A stretch of 64,000 nt of DNA from an uncultured Lachnospiraceae bacterium (GCA_910577175.1 CAJTLU010000006.1:37535-101534); one strand, 5' to 3'. Numbered from the stretch's first letter, positions 54,497-61,605 are shown. Numbers and translations: made by a program. The notes: generated by a model not told the origin, from the letters alone.

Positions 54497-55591
54497 TTAC
54501 AGTTTGAGCCAGTTTAGAGCCGCACGTAAATCCGATAAATCCGGGTGGACATAAAGGTTTAACGTAGTCTGGACATTGGAGTGTCCGAGCAACTCCGAAA
54601 CAGTCTTTACCGGGACACCGGAACGTATCAGCTTCGTGGCAAAGGAATGCCTTGTGGCATGGATTCCCCTGTACGTCACGTCACAGTCGGCACAGAGGCG
54701 CTGCAGCATGCGGCTGTAATTCCTCGGCAGGACACGCGTGCCAGTCCCGGACGCGATAAAATAAGGCGTATGGGGGTAAAGCTCAAACAGATGGCATGCA
54801 ATCCCGTAAGCGCTGTCATTCAGCGGTACGGTACGGTATCCGGAAGCCGTCTTGGGGGAATCTATAAGGGACACAGCTTTCCCCTTGTCAGTGTCGTAAA
54901 CATAAGTAAAAGAAGAACGGACACGGACAAAACGCTCCGGAAGGTTAAAATCGGACTTATCCAGTGCCAGAAGCTCCCCGCAGCGCAAGCCCGTCATAAG
55001 CAGGAAAAGTACGCTGAAACGGTACCGGGCAAGGTGCGTCAGGGTATAGCAGCCCTGCCAGAGCTTCCTGATATCATCATCCGTATAGACCGAGACCTCC
55101 TTCCTCGGCTGCAGGGAGTAAAGCTTCGGGACATTAAAAAGCGGATTCCGGTCAATATGCCCCTGTTGCACCGCATAATTGAACGAGTTGTTAAAGAACT
55201 CATATACCTTATCCAGTGAACTCTTGGAAAAGCCATCCTGCTGCATGTCACGGAGGACGGAAAGACAGTGGGAAGCATCAATCTCCTGCAGGGCATGACC
55301 CGAAAGCCTGCAGCAGTGGTATATGTAGGTGGAATGGAGCCGGGAATAGGAAGAAAGTTTAATGGTATTCCTCTTGTATGGAAGATATTCCTCCTCCACG
55401 AACTTACCATAAAGCAGGGCAGGGGAAAACCCGCGGGAAGAAAAATCAAGCATTTTCCGGCAGATATCCATGCAGGAAGAACCCCGGAACCACTTCTGCA
55501 GAACCTCCGGGCTGCCGTCAGCAGAATAGGACAGACAGCCACGCCAGTATTTACCGGACTTGTAAACCCTTTCAGACACGACATGAATCAT
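54497..55591 (-). CDS. int: Tyrosine recombinase/integrase
   Basis: 364 residues from the ATG at 55591 (AAGGAGGTTATGTT). SAM-like N-terminal domain, then catalytic residues Arg203 (TGLRCGELLAL), His311-x-x-Arg314 (HATRHSFATK), His337 (LLGHSNV) and Tyr347 (TLNLYVHP). Phage-type integrase located at the left end of the element, about 95 bases from the junction with the CRISPR repeat. It presumably recombines the element's attP with a CRISPR repeat as attB. Confidence 0.95.
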   Translation of the reverse strand: MIHVVSERVYKSGKYWRGCLSYSADGSPEVLQKWFRGSSCMDICRKMLDFSSRGFSPALLYGKFVEEEYLPYKRNTIKLSSYSRLHSTYIYHCCRLSGHALQEIDASHCLSVLRDMQQDGFSKSSLDKVYEFFNNSFNYAVQQGHIDRNPLFNVPKLYSLQPRKEVSVYTDDDIRKLWQGCYTLTHLARYRFSVLFLLMTGLRCGELLALDKSDFNLPERFVRVRSSFTYVYDTDKGKAVSLIDSPKTASGYRTVPLNDSAYGIACHLFELYPHTPYFIASGTGTRVLPRNYSRMLQRLCADCDVTYRGIHATRHSFATKLIRSGVPVKTVSELLGHSNVQTTLNLYVHPDLSDLRAALNWLKL

Positions 55592-55614
55592 AACATAACC
55601 TCCTTGTTGCCGCC

Positions 55615-55656
55615 GCAAGCGGGGGCCGGGGATAAACCCCTAGGCCCCCCGCTTGC
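55615..55656. other. Strong hairpin between zot and int
   Basis: GCAAGCGGGGGCCGGGG (55615-55631) pairs with CCCCTAGGCCCCCCGCTTGC (about 55637-55656) with one bulge, loop TAAA. It overlaps the zot stop codon. No T-tract on the minus strand, so it may protect or separate the zot message from int rather than terminate fully. Confidence 0.6.
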
Positions 55657-56542
55657 GTGCCTTTTTTAATCTGCGCGACGGTTTCACGATGCCGTCAACG
55701 CCTACTGTCTCATAGCCCTGCAGGGCAAGTACTTCCCCGCTTGTCAGCATATCACCCGTAGTAGCACTTTTGACAAGATTATCCACGCAGGCATGGGTAT
55801 CATACTCTGCAAAATCAGCGTCCCGGACAAACCAGCACTTTTTCCGGACGGGACGTATCAGCGTGACATTCGTGGCGTTTTCCATTTCCCAGCCGTCATA
55901 GTAATAATTCTTCATATACCGCCATACCTTCTGGCAGTCAATGACCCGGTACGTGACCTGACGCAGCAGGCAGTCCACGTGCATATACCGTTGTGTGACA
56001 TAATACATAGATAATGCGTGGTGTCCGCAGGTCATCATGGAGCCAAGCACAAGCGGATTCGCAAAGTTCTCCTTGAAAGCCCGGCTGTTCAGCTGCGTCG
56101 AGGCTTCGTCAATAAAGACCAGTGTCACCGTAAGAGTACCGTTTTCCTCATCAAGCTTCTTATGCATGTCACACATGGAAACCATCTGCCCCAACCCGGA
56201 CAGGGGGATATATGGAATCGTAGTAAAATGCACGTTGGAGAGTATCACAATCTTCTGTATGCACCACCGCCGCAGGAACTTATCATACACACGCTTATTG
56301 TTATACTTTTTGTAAAGGTACGAAAGCTCATGTACGACGGACAGCGTCTTGCCGCCCCGGAAGTAGCCAATCCATCCGGTAATCTTCCCGGTAGGGCAGA
56401 CACGCCACATCCGGTAGCGGAAATATTTACAGGTATCCTTTACAAAGTTAAAAATCCCCCTGAAAGGGTGGAAGAGGGCGCACCGGAACACCGGGGAACA
56501 GAAAAACAGTGCCAGCAGGAAAATGACAAACAGGATACTCAA
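55640..56542 (-). CDS. zot: Zonular-occludens-toxin-like phage assembly ATPase (pI-like)
   Basis: 300 residues. N-terminal membrane segment (residues 1-17), Walker A GYFRGGKT (59-66), Walker B TLVFIDEAST (about 140-149). This is the Zot/gene I protein used by filamentous phages to extrude virions through the membrane. TTG start at 56542 is preceded by GTAGGAGGT. Unlike Ff pI, the membrane anchor is N-terminal. Followed by int. Confidence 0.9.
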   Translation of the reverse strand: MSILFVIFLLALFFCSPVFRCALFHPFRGIFNFVKDTCKYFRYRMWRVCPTGKITGWIGYFRGGKTLSVVHELSYLYKKYNNKRVYDKFLRRWCIQKIVILSNVHFTTIPYIPLSGLGQMVSMCDMHKKLDEENGTLTVTLVFIDEASTQLNSRAFKENFANPLVLGSMMTCGHHALSMYYVTQRYMHVDCLLRQVTYRVIDCQKVWRYMKNYYYDGWEMENATNVTLIRPVRKKCWFVRDADFAEYDTHACVDNLVKSATTGDMLTSGEVLALQGYETVGVDGIVKPSRRLKKARKRGA

Positions 56543-56679
56543 TGACGTACACCTCCTACAAAAGCTTCAATCAGCGCGGCAATGACTTCCAGAAGGAACA
56601 CAAGGAGCAGGACGGACAGCAGTCTGTCCCAGTTATCGCTACAGCCGCTGAAAACGGCAGAACGCAAAGTATCAAACAT
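56539..56679 (-). CDS. 46-residue membrane protein, candidate minor coat
   Basis: Starts FDTLRSAVFSG, with a hydrophobic stretch SVLLLVFLLEVIAALIEAFV. AAGGAGGTATTAAGTG precedes the ATG. Overlaps the zot start (stop TGA at 56539) and the gene before it (TGATG). In filamentous phages genes at this position encode tip proteins such as VI, VII or IX; assignment here is by position only. Confidence 0.65.
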   Translation of the reverse strand: MFDTLRSAVFSGCSDNWDRLLSVLLLVFLLEVIAALIEAFVGGVRH

Positions 56680-56861
56680 CACTTAATACCTCCTTTTTTA
56701 ATAAGCCGCAAAAGCAGCCCGTGGAATCCAAGAACGACAAGCACTACGAGCAGCATAGAACAGAACTCCAGGATGCCGGAAATCCCGGCAAGCTCCTGCG
56801 TAAGACCTGTTACATCAACGGCAGAACCCGTCACGGCACTTACAGAATAATCAGCCATCAT
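56679..56861 (-). CDS. 60-residue membrane protein, candidate minor coat
   Basis: Begins MMADYSVSAVTG, amphipathic first half and a membrane segment LEFCSMLLVVLVVLGFHGLLL followed by a basic tail LIKKGG, resembling a filamentous phage coat protein in layout. Start at 56861 (or 56858) chosen from the GGCAGGTGATA site; a longer frame to 56963 overlaps the two preceding small genes. Confidence 0.65.
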   Translation of the reverse strand: MMADYSVSAVTGSAVDVTGLTQELAGISGILEFCSMLLVVLVVLGFHGLLLRLIKKGGIK

Positions 56862-56937
56862 TATCACCTGCCAACGGAGCCACAAAGGCAAGAATGAAAG
56901 CCAGCAAAACAAATACTGAAAGCAAACTACCATACAT
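56851..56937 (-). CDS. 28-residue hydrophobic peptide
   Basis: MYGSLLSVFVLLAFILAFVA then PLAGDNDG. One membrane segment with an acidic tail. GGAGGTTTTTTAT lies before the ATG. Too short for automatic gene finding but has the best ribosome-binding site in the cluster. Its stop overlaps the next gene's start. Confidence 0.6.
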   Translation of the reverse strand: MYGSLLSVFVLLAFILAFVAPLAGDNDG

Positions 56938-56950
56938 ATAAAAAACCTCC

Positions 56951-57118
56951 TTAATTTATCCACTTATACAACAGGAAAAGGCAGATGCCCGCGACAAGCC
57001 CGAGCATGTAAAGCTGCCACAGGTTGAACTTAATGCCGAGGGTTTCAAACTCCATGCTGACCGCAAAATCATAAATGCCCCTGAAGATGTCACGGAATGC
57101 CCTTAAAGTATCGTCCAT
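56951..57118 (-). CDS. 55-residue small membrane protein
   Basis: Charged helical first half (DDTLRAFRDIFRGIYDF) and a C-terminal membrane segment (WQLYMLGLVAGICLFLLYKW). GGGGGTGATTCC before the ATG. Directly follows the pIII-like gene, the place of gene VI in Ff phages. Confidence 0.68.
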   Translation of the reverse strand: MDDTLRAFRDIFRGIYDFAVSMEFETLGIKFNLWQLYMLGLVAGICLFLLYKWIN

Positions 57119-57122
57119 GGAA

Positions 57123-59027
57123 TCACCCCCTTATTGCCTTGATAATGGCACATACAAGCACAATCATAAGCGTAAGGTACATAAGGTTATATACCCCTCC
57201 CGGGAGGAACGAGAAAACCGCCCCTATGGCAACAGCGATATGCGATACGGAACTGGCCATTGTCATAAGCCCGGTCGTGGCACTTTTGAAGGTTGCCCAT
57301 ATGTCGCTGCCGCCGAGGTTCTCGAAAGCCCCGGAAACGTCGGAAACGCTGCCTATGACACTCCCGCTTTCCATGGCATACTTCTTAAGTATGAAGTCAT
57401 TCTCGCGCCTGATGTCCGCGTCGGTGATAACGTCCCCGGGAACAACGGAAGAAACAAGCGTCTTTCCCGAGCTGTCGGTAGAGAAAATAACTGTGGAAGT
57501 ATCCCCGTAAACATATTCCGTATCCGATACCCTGTAGCCGAGCCGGGCGGTGCAGCTGACAGGCGTTGCAAACAGTACGACATACTTGCCGACCGCTTTC
57601 CATTCCTTATCGGTCAGACGGTAATAGTCCTTTAAAGCCTGTGTCGATGAAAACCGGGAGGACAATGCATCGTCAGGACTGAACTTAAAAACGCCACGGT
57701 TTTTAAAATCAGTATAATGTATGTAACTATATCTTCCGGAAACCGTGTAATACTCGGCATTCCCGTCTTTTCCAAGAGAAGAAAGCCAGTTAGTATAAAC
57801 ACTCCGGGAGAGCATGAAATCTTCCGAACCCTCAATAATGCCAATACCGTCCAAAGCTCCCGCAACTTCTTTAGACGTCAGAAGACGGTTCACGTAGTCC
57901 ACGGACGGGAAAGCAATCTCGACCGTATAATCAACATAAACTCTCGGTTTTGCATCACCTCCAAACTGACCGGAATTATAGACATTCCGGAAATCCGTAC
58001 CATCAATATAAATTGTACCGACCCCGTTCCCGTTCGGGTACTGGTTCTTCGCATAGCCGCTGATAACCGGCACGGCAGCTGAGGAATCGTACCGGTAGGT
58101 AAGCTCCGGGACAGGAGTAGGCGTCGGTGTCACTTTAACATATGGCTTTTCCGGAAGATAAACCTTGTTGTTATATGACAGGTTATAATTTGACGCATAA
58201 TCGGAGTAACCGTTTGTACAAAGCGCGGTCGTACTGCTATGATAGACACTGGAAGAAGCCAGATATTCAACAGCACTTGATTTATTCGTATCCATGCCAT
58301 AAGCAATAATCTTTTTATCCGCCCTCAAAGTAACAGCACCGTTTTCTACAACACCCTGCAATGGCTCATCACTTAAAAACACACGGGTATAATTTTCAAC
58401 CGCATCCGAATCATATTTATTTGCATCATACAGGACAAGATAATATTTGTAACTGCCCATCGGGACATCGACATAGGTATCCAGCAGGGGAACAGTAAGG
58501 ACATCACCGCCACCGGAACCGGGGAAAGACAGGTTCTCCTGCGGGAGCTCCACACCCCCGGTAGCGACAAGATAATATTCATATAAGGGAAAGTTTGTAC
58601 CGATAAGGTTGAATCCTGAATCTTTAGAGCCTATCGGAACAAAATCTTTTTGTCCAGAACCACCTCCAAATACAGAGCCAATCTGCCAATAGACATCAAA
58701 ATACAAGTTGAACAAATGAGAATAATAAAATCCCAAAGTGCTATCTCTTGTCCATAAGTAGCCGATATCATCAATGGTATCACTATCAATAAAACCTAAC
58801 TGATATGTCGTATCATTCGTTTTCAGGACAAAAAAATACTCACACGTATCAAGAGCCAAAGTCCTTAAATCTTCAAAAGAAGTCTTTATCGCCATTATAT
58901 CCGGATAATACGTCCCGTCCGCCGTGACCGCCGCGTCAGCTTCCGCCGGGCGGAAGAGGATAAGGCAGCAGCAGGAGACCAGCACGGCCAGAAAGACCGA
59001 ATAAGCATAGTACTTACTATGTATCAC
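57123..59027 (-). CDS. Large surface/adsorption protein, pIII-like
   Basis: 634 residues from a GTG at 59027 (AAGGAGTGTGTTGAT before it). N-terminal signal peptide with hydrophobic core to about residue 22 and an ADA-AV cleavage-like site. Long extracellular region with glycine-rich linkers (FGGGSGQ, GSGGGD) and a PTPTPVPE linker (about residue 305), then a C-terminal hydrophobic anchor ending AIIKAIRG. Layout and position after the terminator match filamentous-phage pIII, the host-recognition tip. No sequence family recognised. Confidence 0.75.
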   Translation of the reverse strand: MIHSKYYAYSVFLAVLVSCCCLILFRPAEADAAVTADGTYYPDIMAIKTSFEDLRTLALDTCEYFFVLKTNDTTYQLGFIDSDTIDDIGYLWTRDSTLGFYYSHLFNLYFDVYWQIGSVFGGGSGQKDFVPIGSKDSGFNLIGTNFPLYEYYLVATGGVELPQENLSFPGSGGGDVLTVPLLDTYVDVPMGSYKYYLVLYDANKYDSDAVENYTRVFLSDEPLQGVVENGAVTLRADKKIIAYGMDTNKSSAVEYLASSSVYHSSTTALCTNGYSDYASNYNLSYNNKVYLPEKPYVKVTPTPTPVPELTYRYDSSAAVPVISGYAKNQYPNGNGVGTIYIDGTDFRNVYNSGQFGGDAKPRVYVDYTVEIAFPSVDYVNRLLTSKEVAGALDGIGIIEGSEDFMLSRSVYTNWLSSLGKDGNAEYYTVSGRYSYIHYTDFKNRGVFKFSPDDALSSRFSSTQALKDYYRLTDKEWKAVGKYVVLFATPVSCTARLGYRVSDTEYVYGDTSTVIFSTDSSGKTLVSSVVPGDVITDADIRRENDFILKKYAMESGSVIGSVSDVSGAFENLGGSDIWATFKSATTGLMTMASSVSHIAVAIGAVFSFLPGGVYNLMYLTLMIVLVCAIIKAIRG

Positions 59028-59042
59028 ATCAACACACTCCTT

Positions 59043-59075
59043 CCAAAAAAACAGGGGCGGCATACAGACCGCCCC
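59043..59075 (-). terminator. Terminator between coat and pIII-like genes
   Basis: Minus-strand GGGGCGG (from 59075) pairs with CCGCCCC (to 59054), followed by TGTTTTTTT. It lies after the coat-like gene. In Ff phages a terminator at the same place makes coat transcripts far more abundant than the gene III message. Confidence 0.85.
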
Positions 59076-59086
59076 GGACAGGGAAC

Positions 59087-59269
59087 CTAGTGCTTAAGTC
59101 CCCGGTAAATCCCAATGCCGATACCCATGATGGAAGCGCCGAGGAAAAGGCTTAACGGAAAAGTCGAGACAAGTCCGATAACGCTCTTGACACCGTCGGT
59201 AATCATGGAAAAAACACTGGACAAATCAAACCCTGCCGGAACTGCATCGGCTAAAAACTGGACAGGCAT
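59087..59269 (-). CDS. Candidate major coat protein (pVIII-like)
   Basis: 60 residues: amphipathic N-terminal half (FDLSSVFSMITDGVKSVIGL), a membrane segment about 37-56 (LSLFLGASIMGIGIGIY) and a short basic end RGLKH. This is the coat-protein layout of filamentous phages. It has the strongest ribosome-binding site in the region (AAAGGAGG, 9 bases from ATG) and is followed by a terminator. No classical cleaved signal is evident. Confidence 0.75.
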   Translation of the reverse strand: MPVQFLADAVPAGFDLSSVFSMITDGVKSVIGLVSTFPLSLFLGASIMGIGIGIYRGLKH

Positions 59270-59307
59270 ACAAATAACCTCCTTTCTTATGGATTCTTAG
59301 CGCTAAA

Positions 59308-59374
59308 GCGGGACGGCAGGACTTGAACCTGCAACCTGTGCGCTGACTGCTTTGCCAGTTAAGCTACATCCCGC
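59308..59374 (-). tRNA. tRNA-like cloverleaf 1, degenerate
   Basis: 67 bases. GCGGGATG pairs with CGTCCCGC (8 bp acceptor with one G-U), D-arm GCTT...AAGC with a GG-containing loop, T-arm GCAGG-TTCAAGT-CCTGC with canonical T-loop. The anticodon arm is poor (AGTC/GGTT with an 8-base loop AGCGCACA) and there is no variable loop. Lies between the ssDNA-binding-like and coat genes on the coding strand. Unlikely to decode; may be a processing signal. Confidence 0.65.
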
Positions 59375-59380
59375 GGCCAC

Positions 59381-59650
59381 TTACTTCTTTGCGTTGGCGT
59401 CGGCATATGCCACGCCGACCACATAGGCACGGCCGGAACTGATTTCATAGTCAACCTCCACCTCACGTCCGATATCCTTCTCCGTGACAGCCAGTGTGCA
59501 GTCATCCGGTAAAAAGATATCTTCACATTTCAGTCCGATAGCTCCCCTTGATTTCTGTCTGCTGCTGTACGGCTCCGATACCGTGATAACCCTGCATGTA
59601 CCGCCGTCTTTCCTGTTAAATTCACTGTAGCCTACAACCTTCTTTGCCAT
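59381..59650 (-). CDS. Candidate ssDNA-binding protein (gene V-like)
   Basis: 89 residues from the ATG at 59650, nine bases after AAGGAGG; alternative in-frame ATGs lie 6 and 9 bases earlier. All-beta character with alternating strands (CRVITVSEPYS, IGLKCEDIFLP, VEVDYEISSGRAYVVGVAY), basic N-terminus AKKVVGY. Size, predicted fold and position before the coat gene fit the phage ssDNA-binding protein that coats DNA before export. Family not recognised. Confidence 0.6.
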   Translation of the reverse strand: MAKKVVGYSEFNRKDGGTCRVITVSEPYSSRQKSRGAIGLKCEDIFLPDDCTLAVTEKDIGREVEVDYEISSGRAYVVGVAYADANAKK

Positions 59651-59696
59651 TTCCATCATCCTCCTTCATTCTTTTCCACCGCTTCCTGCGGGATAG

Positions 59697-59766
59697 GGGG
59701 GCGGCAGGACTCGAACCTGCGTATAGTGAACGCGCGCTCACCGCTTTACCACTAAGCTACACCCCC
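59697..59766 (-). tRNA. tRNA-like cloverleaf 2
   Basis: 70 bases. Acceptor GGGGGTG/CGCCCCC, TA linker, D-arm GCTT-AGTGGTA-AAGC, anticodon stem GTGA/TCAC with an 8-base loop GCGCGCGT (6 if a G-U pair closes it), variable loop TATAC, T-arm GCAGG-TTCGAGT-CCTGC. Better formed than the other copy but without U33 and of irregular loop size, so no anticodon is assigned. CCA not encoded. Shares its T-arm with cloverleaf 1. Confidence 0.7.
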
Positions 59767-59772
59767 GTTTTA

Positions 59773-59868
59773 TCAGGGCTTAAAATAAAAAAAACCGATA
59801 AGAAAAATCACAAGAACAAATATAATATACAAGCACAACAAAAACTGTAAAAACTGTAATGGTATCAT
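59773..59868 (-). CDS. 31-residue membrane peptide, copy 2
   Basis: Begins MIPLQFLQFLLCLYIIFVLV and ends FYFKP. Single membrane segment. GGGAGGG lies 5 bases before ATG. Shares the MIPLQFL start and length with the neighbouring 31-residue peptide, so they are tandem duplicates. Confidence 0.6.
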   Translation of the reverse strand: MIPLQFLQFLLCLYIIFVLVIFLIGFFYFKP

Positions 59869-59884
59869 GTCTGCCCTCCTCCCG

Positions 59885-59980
59885 TTAAAAATGGAAAAAG
59901 AAAACTGCGATAAGCACAACCAACAAAACAAGCATCAAAACATATATAAACAGATACAACAAAAACTGTAATGGTATCAT
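59885..59980 (-). CDS. 31-residue membrane peptide, copy 1
   Basis: Begins MIPLQFLLYLFIYVLMLVLL, ends FFFHF. Single membrane segment; GGGGGCAGCC precedes the ATG. Tandem paralogue of the downstream peptide. Perhaps a minor coat or assembly peptide. Confidence 0.6.
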   Translation of the reverse strand: MIPLQFLLYLFIYVLMLVLLVVLIAVFFFHF

Positions 59981-59996
59981 GGCTGCCCCCTTTCCG

Positions 59997-60200
59997 TTAA
60001 AAACCGAAACAGAAAACCCCGGTAAGCACAACCGCAAGAACAATCATTACTGTAACCCAGCCGCCCGGAACATAGTCCCTGAAAGACCCGCGGAAGCCGG
60101 AACCCGTGAGAAGCTTATAAAGATAAAACGTCAGGGGAAGCAGGATAAACGGTAATGCGGTGACGGCAGCCATAAATAAGACATACATAAAAAGTAACAT
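59997..60200 (-). CDS. Two-segment membrane protein
   Basis: 67 residues with membrane segments about 3-27 and 47-66 separated by a basic loop (KLLTGSGFRGSFRDYVPGG). Its start overlaps the stop of the gene before it. AAGGAGGTATCCGGTA before ATG. No family recognised; in the early part of the leftward phage operon. Confidence 0.68.
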   Translation of the reverse strand: MLLFMYVLFMAAVTALPFILLPLTFYLYKLLTGSGFRGSFRDYVPGGWVTVMIVLAVVLTGVFCFGF

Positions 60201-60451
60201 TACCGGATACCTCCTTCCTTCGGCTCTGCTACGACAAAGCGGAAATATCTGCCCTTGTCAGCAAAACCGACGATTTCCATGCTGTCAATCCCTTCCATGA
60301 GGGAAAGGGGATTATCACTTGTCAGATACCTGTAATCGGAGCAGAGCAGACGGCGCGAACGGCTGTCGTAAACCCTCCAGGGCTTCTCCATCATTTCCGT
60401 TGGGGCGGAAAAGTAAAAATCAAAGATTGCTTTAGATACCCAAGATTCCAT
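60200..60451 (-). CDS. Small protein at head of the leftward operon
   Basis: 83 residues from the ATG at 60451 (AAAGGAGAAATTGGC). Starts ESWVSKAIFDFYFSAP; soluble, mixed charge, no known motif. First gene of the leftward transcript, downstream of the repressor operator. May be a replication or regulatory accessory. Confidence 0.65.
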   Translation of the reverse strand: MESWVSKAIFDFYFSAPTEMMEKPWRVYDSRSRRLLCSDYRYLTSDNPLSLMEGIDSMEIVGFADKGRYFRFVVAEPKEGGIR

Positions 60452-60566
60452 GCCAATTTCTCCTTTACTATCAGGCCGTACCTGTGCTATACTTTTAATA
60501 ACTGCGGGGACTGTCAGGACAGCCCCCTTTCCGTACACTTGGTAACAAACCGCATCACTTGGAGAA

Positions 60567-60586
60567 AAAACATCGTTCGATGTTTT
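60567..60586. promoter_or_regulatory. Palindromic operator in the divergent control region
   Basis: AAAACATCG, TT, CGATGTTTT: a perfect 9-bp inverted repeat with 2-base spacer, between the leftward operon and the repressor gene. A degenerate second copy (CATTTGATGTTTTTTCG) lies near 60634-60653, and TCATCATTAAATGATTATG between them is a third partial dyad. Likely binding sites for the adjacent repressor. Confidence 0.75.
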
Positions 60587-60666
60587 CTAAACACATAATA
60601 TCATCATTAAATGATTATGTCAAGCGTTTTTCTTCATTTGATGTTTTTTCGAAAAAGGAGAACTAT

Positions 60667-61023
60667 ATGACAATCACAGAACGGCTTTTTCAAGCCATAA
60701 AACAAAAGAATATCAAGCAGATAGAGCTTGCTGAAGCACTTAACATAAAACCTCAAATCATAAATAACTGGAAAAGCCGAGGGACAACGCCACCTATGGA
60801 ATATTTGCCACTTATATGCGATGCACTAAACATATCATGGCAATATCTTGTTACTGGAGAAGAGTCCAACGAATATTATACGGCAGAAGAGAAGAGTCTG
60901 GTGGAGCAGTTCCGGGGTACAGACGATACCGGGAAGAAGCGCATCATGGAATACGTGCAAGATATGCGGCGTCTGCATCCGGAGCAGGAACGTGAACCGG
61001 AGACAGAAGCCAAGATAAGTTAG
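60667..61023 (+). CDS. Cro/CI-type repressor of the element
   Basis: 118 residues from the ATG at 60667 (AAAAAGGAGAACTAT). N-terminal HTH (NIKQIELAEALNIKPQIINNWKSRG), then PPMEYLPLICDALNISWQYLVTGEE and a helical acidic C-terminal tail. Divergent from the virion operon with the palindrome between. Probable lysogeny repressor. Confidence 0.88.
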   Translation: MTITERLFQAIKQKNIKQIELAEALNIKPQIINNWKSRGTTPPMEYLPLICDALNISWQYLVTGEESNEYYTAEEKSLVEQFRGTDDTGKKRIMEYVQDMRRLHPEQEREPETEAKIS

Positions 61024-61075
61024 CATAATTATTTTTACTAAAAAAGGAAAATAAAGAAGGAACGAAAGGAATATC

Positions 61076-61369
61076 ATGGACGATATCATAGAAATCATAA
61101 CAGCTTTTAAAAATCCAGCCGTCATTATAGCAACAATATTAGTAGTAGGTATACTTGTCTGGCTTGTACTGCGTGAAGTGAAATGTTGGTACTGGAAAAT
61201 CAACAACATACTTGAAGAACAACAGAAACAAACTGAAATCCTTGAAATAATACTAAGAGAAATGAAATTATCTAGTGCTAATCAGAATAAACAATTACAA
61301 GTTTATTTCCAAAAGATGCAGACTAACAAATCAGAAACAGCAGAAACAGAGAACGATAGTACTCACTAG
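61076..61369 (+). CDS. Membrane protein with coiled-coil tail
   Basis: 97 residues: membrane segment about 15-33 (AVIIATILVVGILVWLVL), then a long polar helix (NNILEEQQKQTEILEIILREMK). 52 bases after the repressor, same strand, probably co-transcribed and expressed in the lysogen. Could be an exclusion or immunity protein; no family recognised. Confidence 0.68.
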   Translation: MDDIIEIITAFKNPAVIIATILVVGILVWLVLREVKCWYWKINNILEEQQKQTEILEIILREMKLSSANQNKQLQVYFQKMQTNKSETAETENDSTH

Positions 61370-61436
61370 AAAAGCGTTTAATTATTTTCCCGAAAAGTCC
61401 TTGACAAATCAGCCGGACTGCGCTTATAATGACAGT

Positions 61437-61508
61437 AGGCAAAGAAACCAAATGTACATCGCTGTACGACGAAACCCCCGGAGTGCGATTCCGGGGGTTT
61501 TGTTTTGG
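61437..61508 (+). ncRNA. Candidate antitoxin RNA of a par-like type I toxin-antitoxin
   Basis: TTGACA (61401-61406), 18 bases, TATAAT (61425-61430) is a strong promoter facing right. The transcript would start near 61437 and end at the hairpin CCCCCGG (61475-61481)/CCGGGGG (61491-61497) with T-tract, about 70 bases. Its 5' part (AAAGAAACCAAAT at 61441 and CATCGCT at 61457) repeats the plus-strand sequence over the toxin start (61586-61613), so it can pair with the toxin message there as well as at the shared 3' hairpin. Confidence 0.75.
61475..61504. terminator. Terminator shared by toxin and antitoxin transcripts
   Basis: CCCCCGGAGTGCGATTCCGGGGG hairpin (7 bp stem). T-tract TTTTGTTTT on the plus strand is strong; on the minus strand the tail is only TTTC. 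Both convergent transcripts end here, as in par of plasmid pAD1. Confidence 0.8.
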
Positions 61509-61509
61509 G

Positions 61510-61605
61510 CTAATTGTCGCTGTCATTTCCGCCTAGCCACTTGCATATGTAGTTGGCAGCCACACTTGCCATGACGGAAAGGATAAAAGAAACCAAATAA
61601 GACAT
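61510..61605 (-). CDS. 31-residue Fst/holin-like type I toxin
   Basis: Starts MSYLVSFILSVMASV, then a YICKW motif and an acidic, glycine-containing tail. One membrane segment followed by a short polar end, as in Fst/Ldr-like toxins. Ribosome-binding site AGGGGGTG. Promoter on the minus strand: TTGAAA (61676-61681), 16 bases, TATAAT (61654-61659). CACCC in the 5' leader can pair with the GGGTG of the ribosome-binding site, hiding it as in par RNA I. Confidence 0.75.
   Translation of the reverse strand: MSYLVSFILSVMASVAANYICKWLGGNDSDN

Noticed and set aside
54143..54554. Proteins rich in HPRSRGEY or SPPLTRG repeats around 54060-54550 and 63375-63735
   Set aside because: These are translations through the CRISPR repeats, not genes; periodicity is 61 bases.
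56679..56963. 94-residue protein starting MDKLRRFF
   Set aside because: The long frame overlaps two better-supported micro-genes; the site before 56861 marks the likely start.
56951..59269. Phage tail or conjugation (type IV secretion) module
   Set aside because: No VirB4/VirD4-type ATPase, tape-measure or portal genes; Zot plus micro-genes fit a filamentous phage.
59308..59374. Functional tRNA with anticodon GCG or CGC
   Set aside because: The anticodon stem is too weak, the loop has eight bases, and no variable loop exists; called tRNA-like only.
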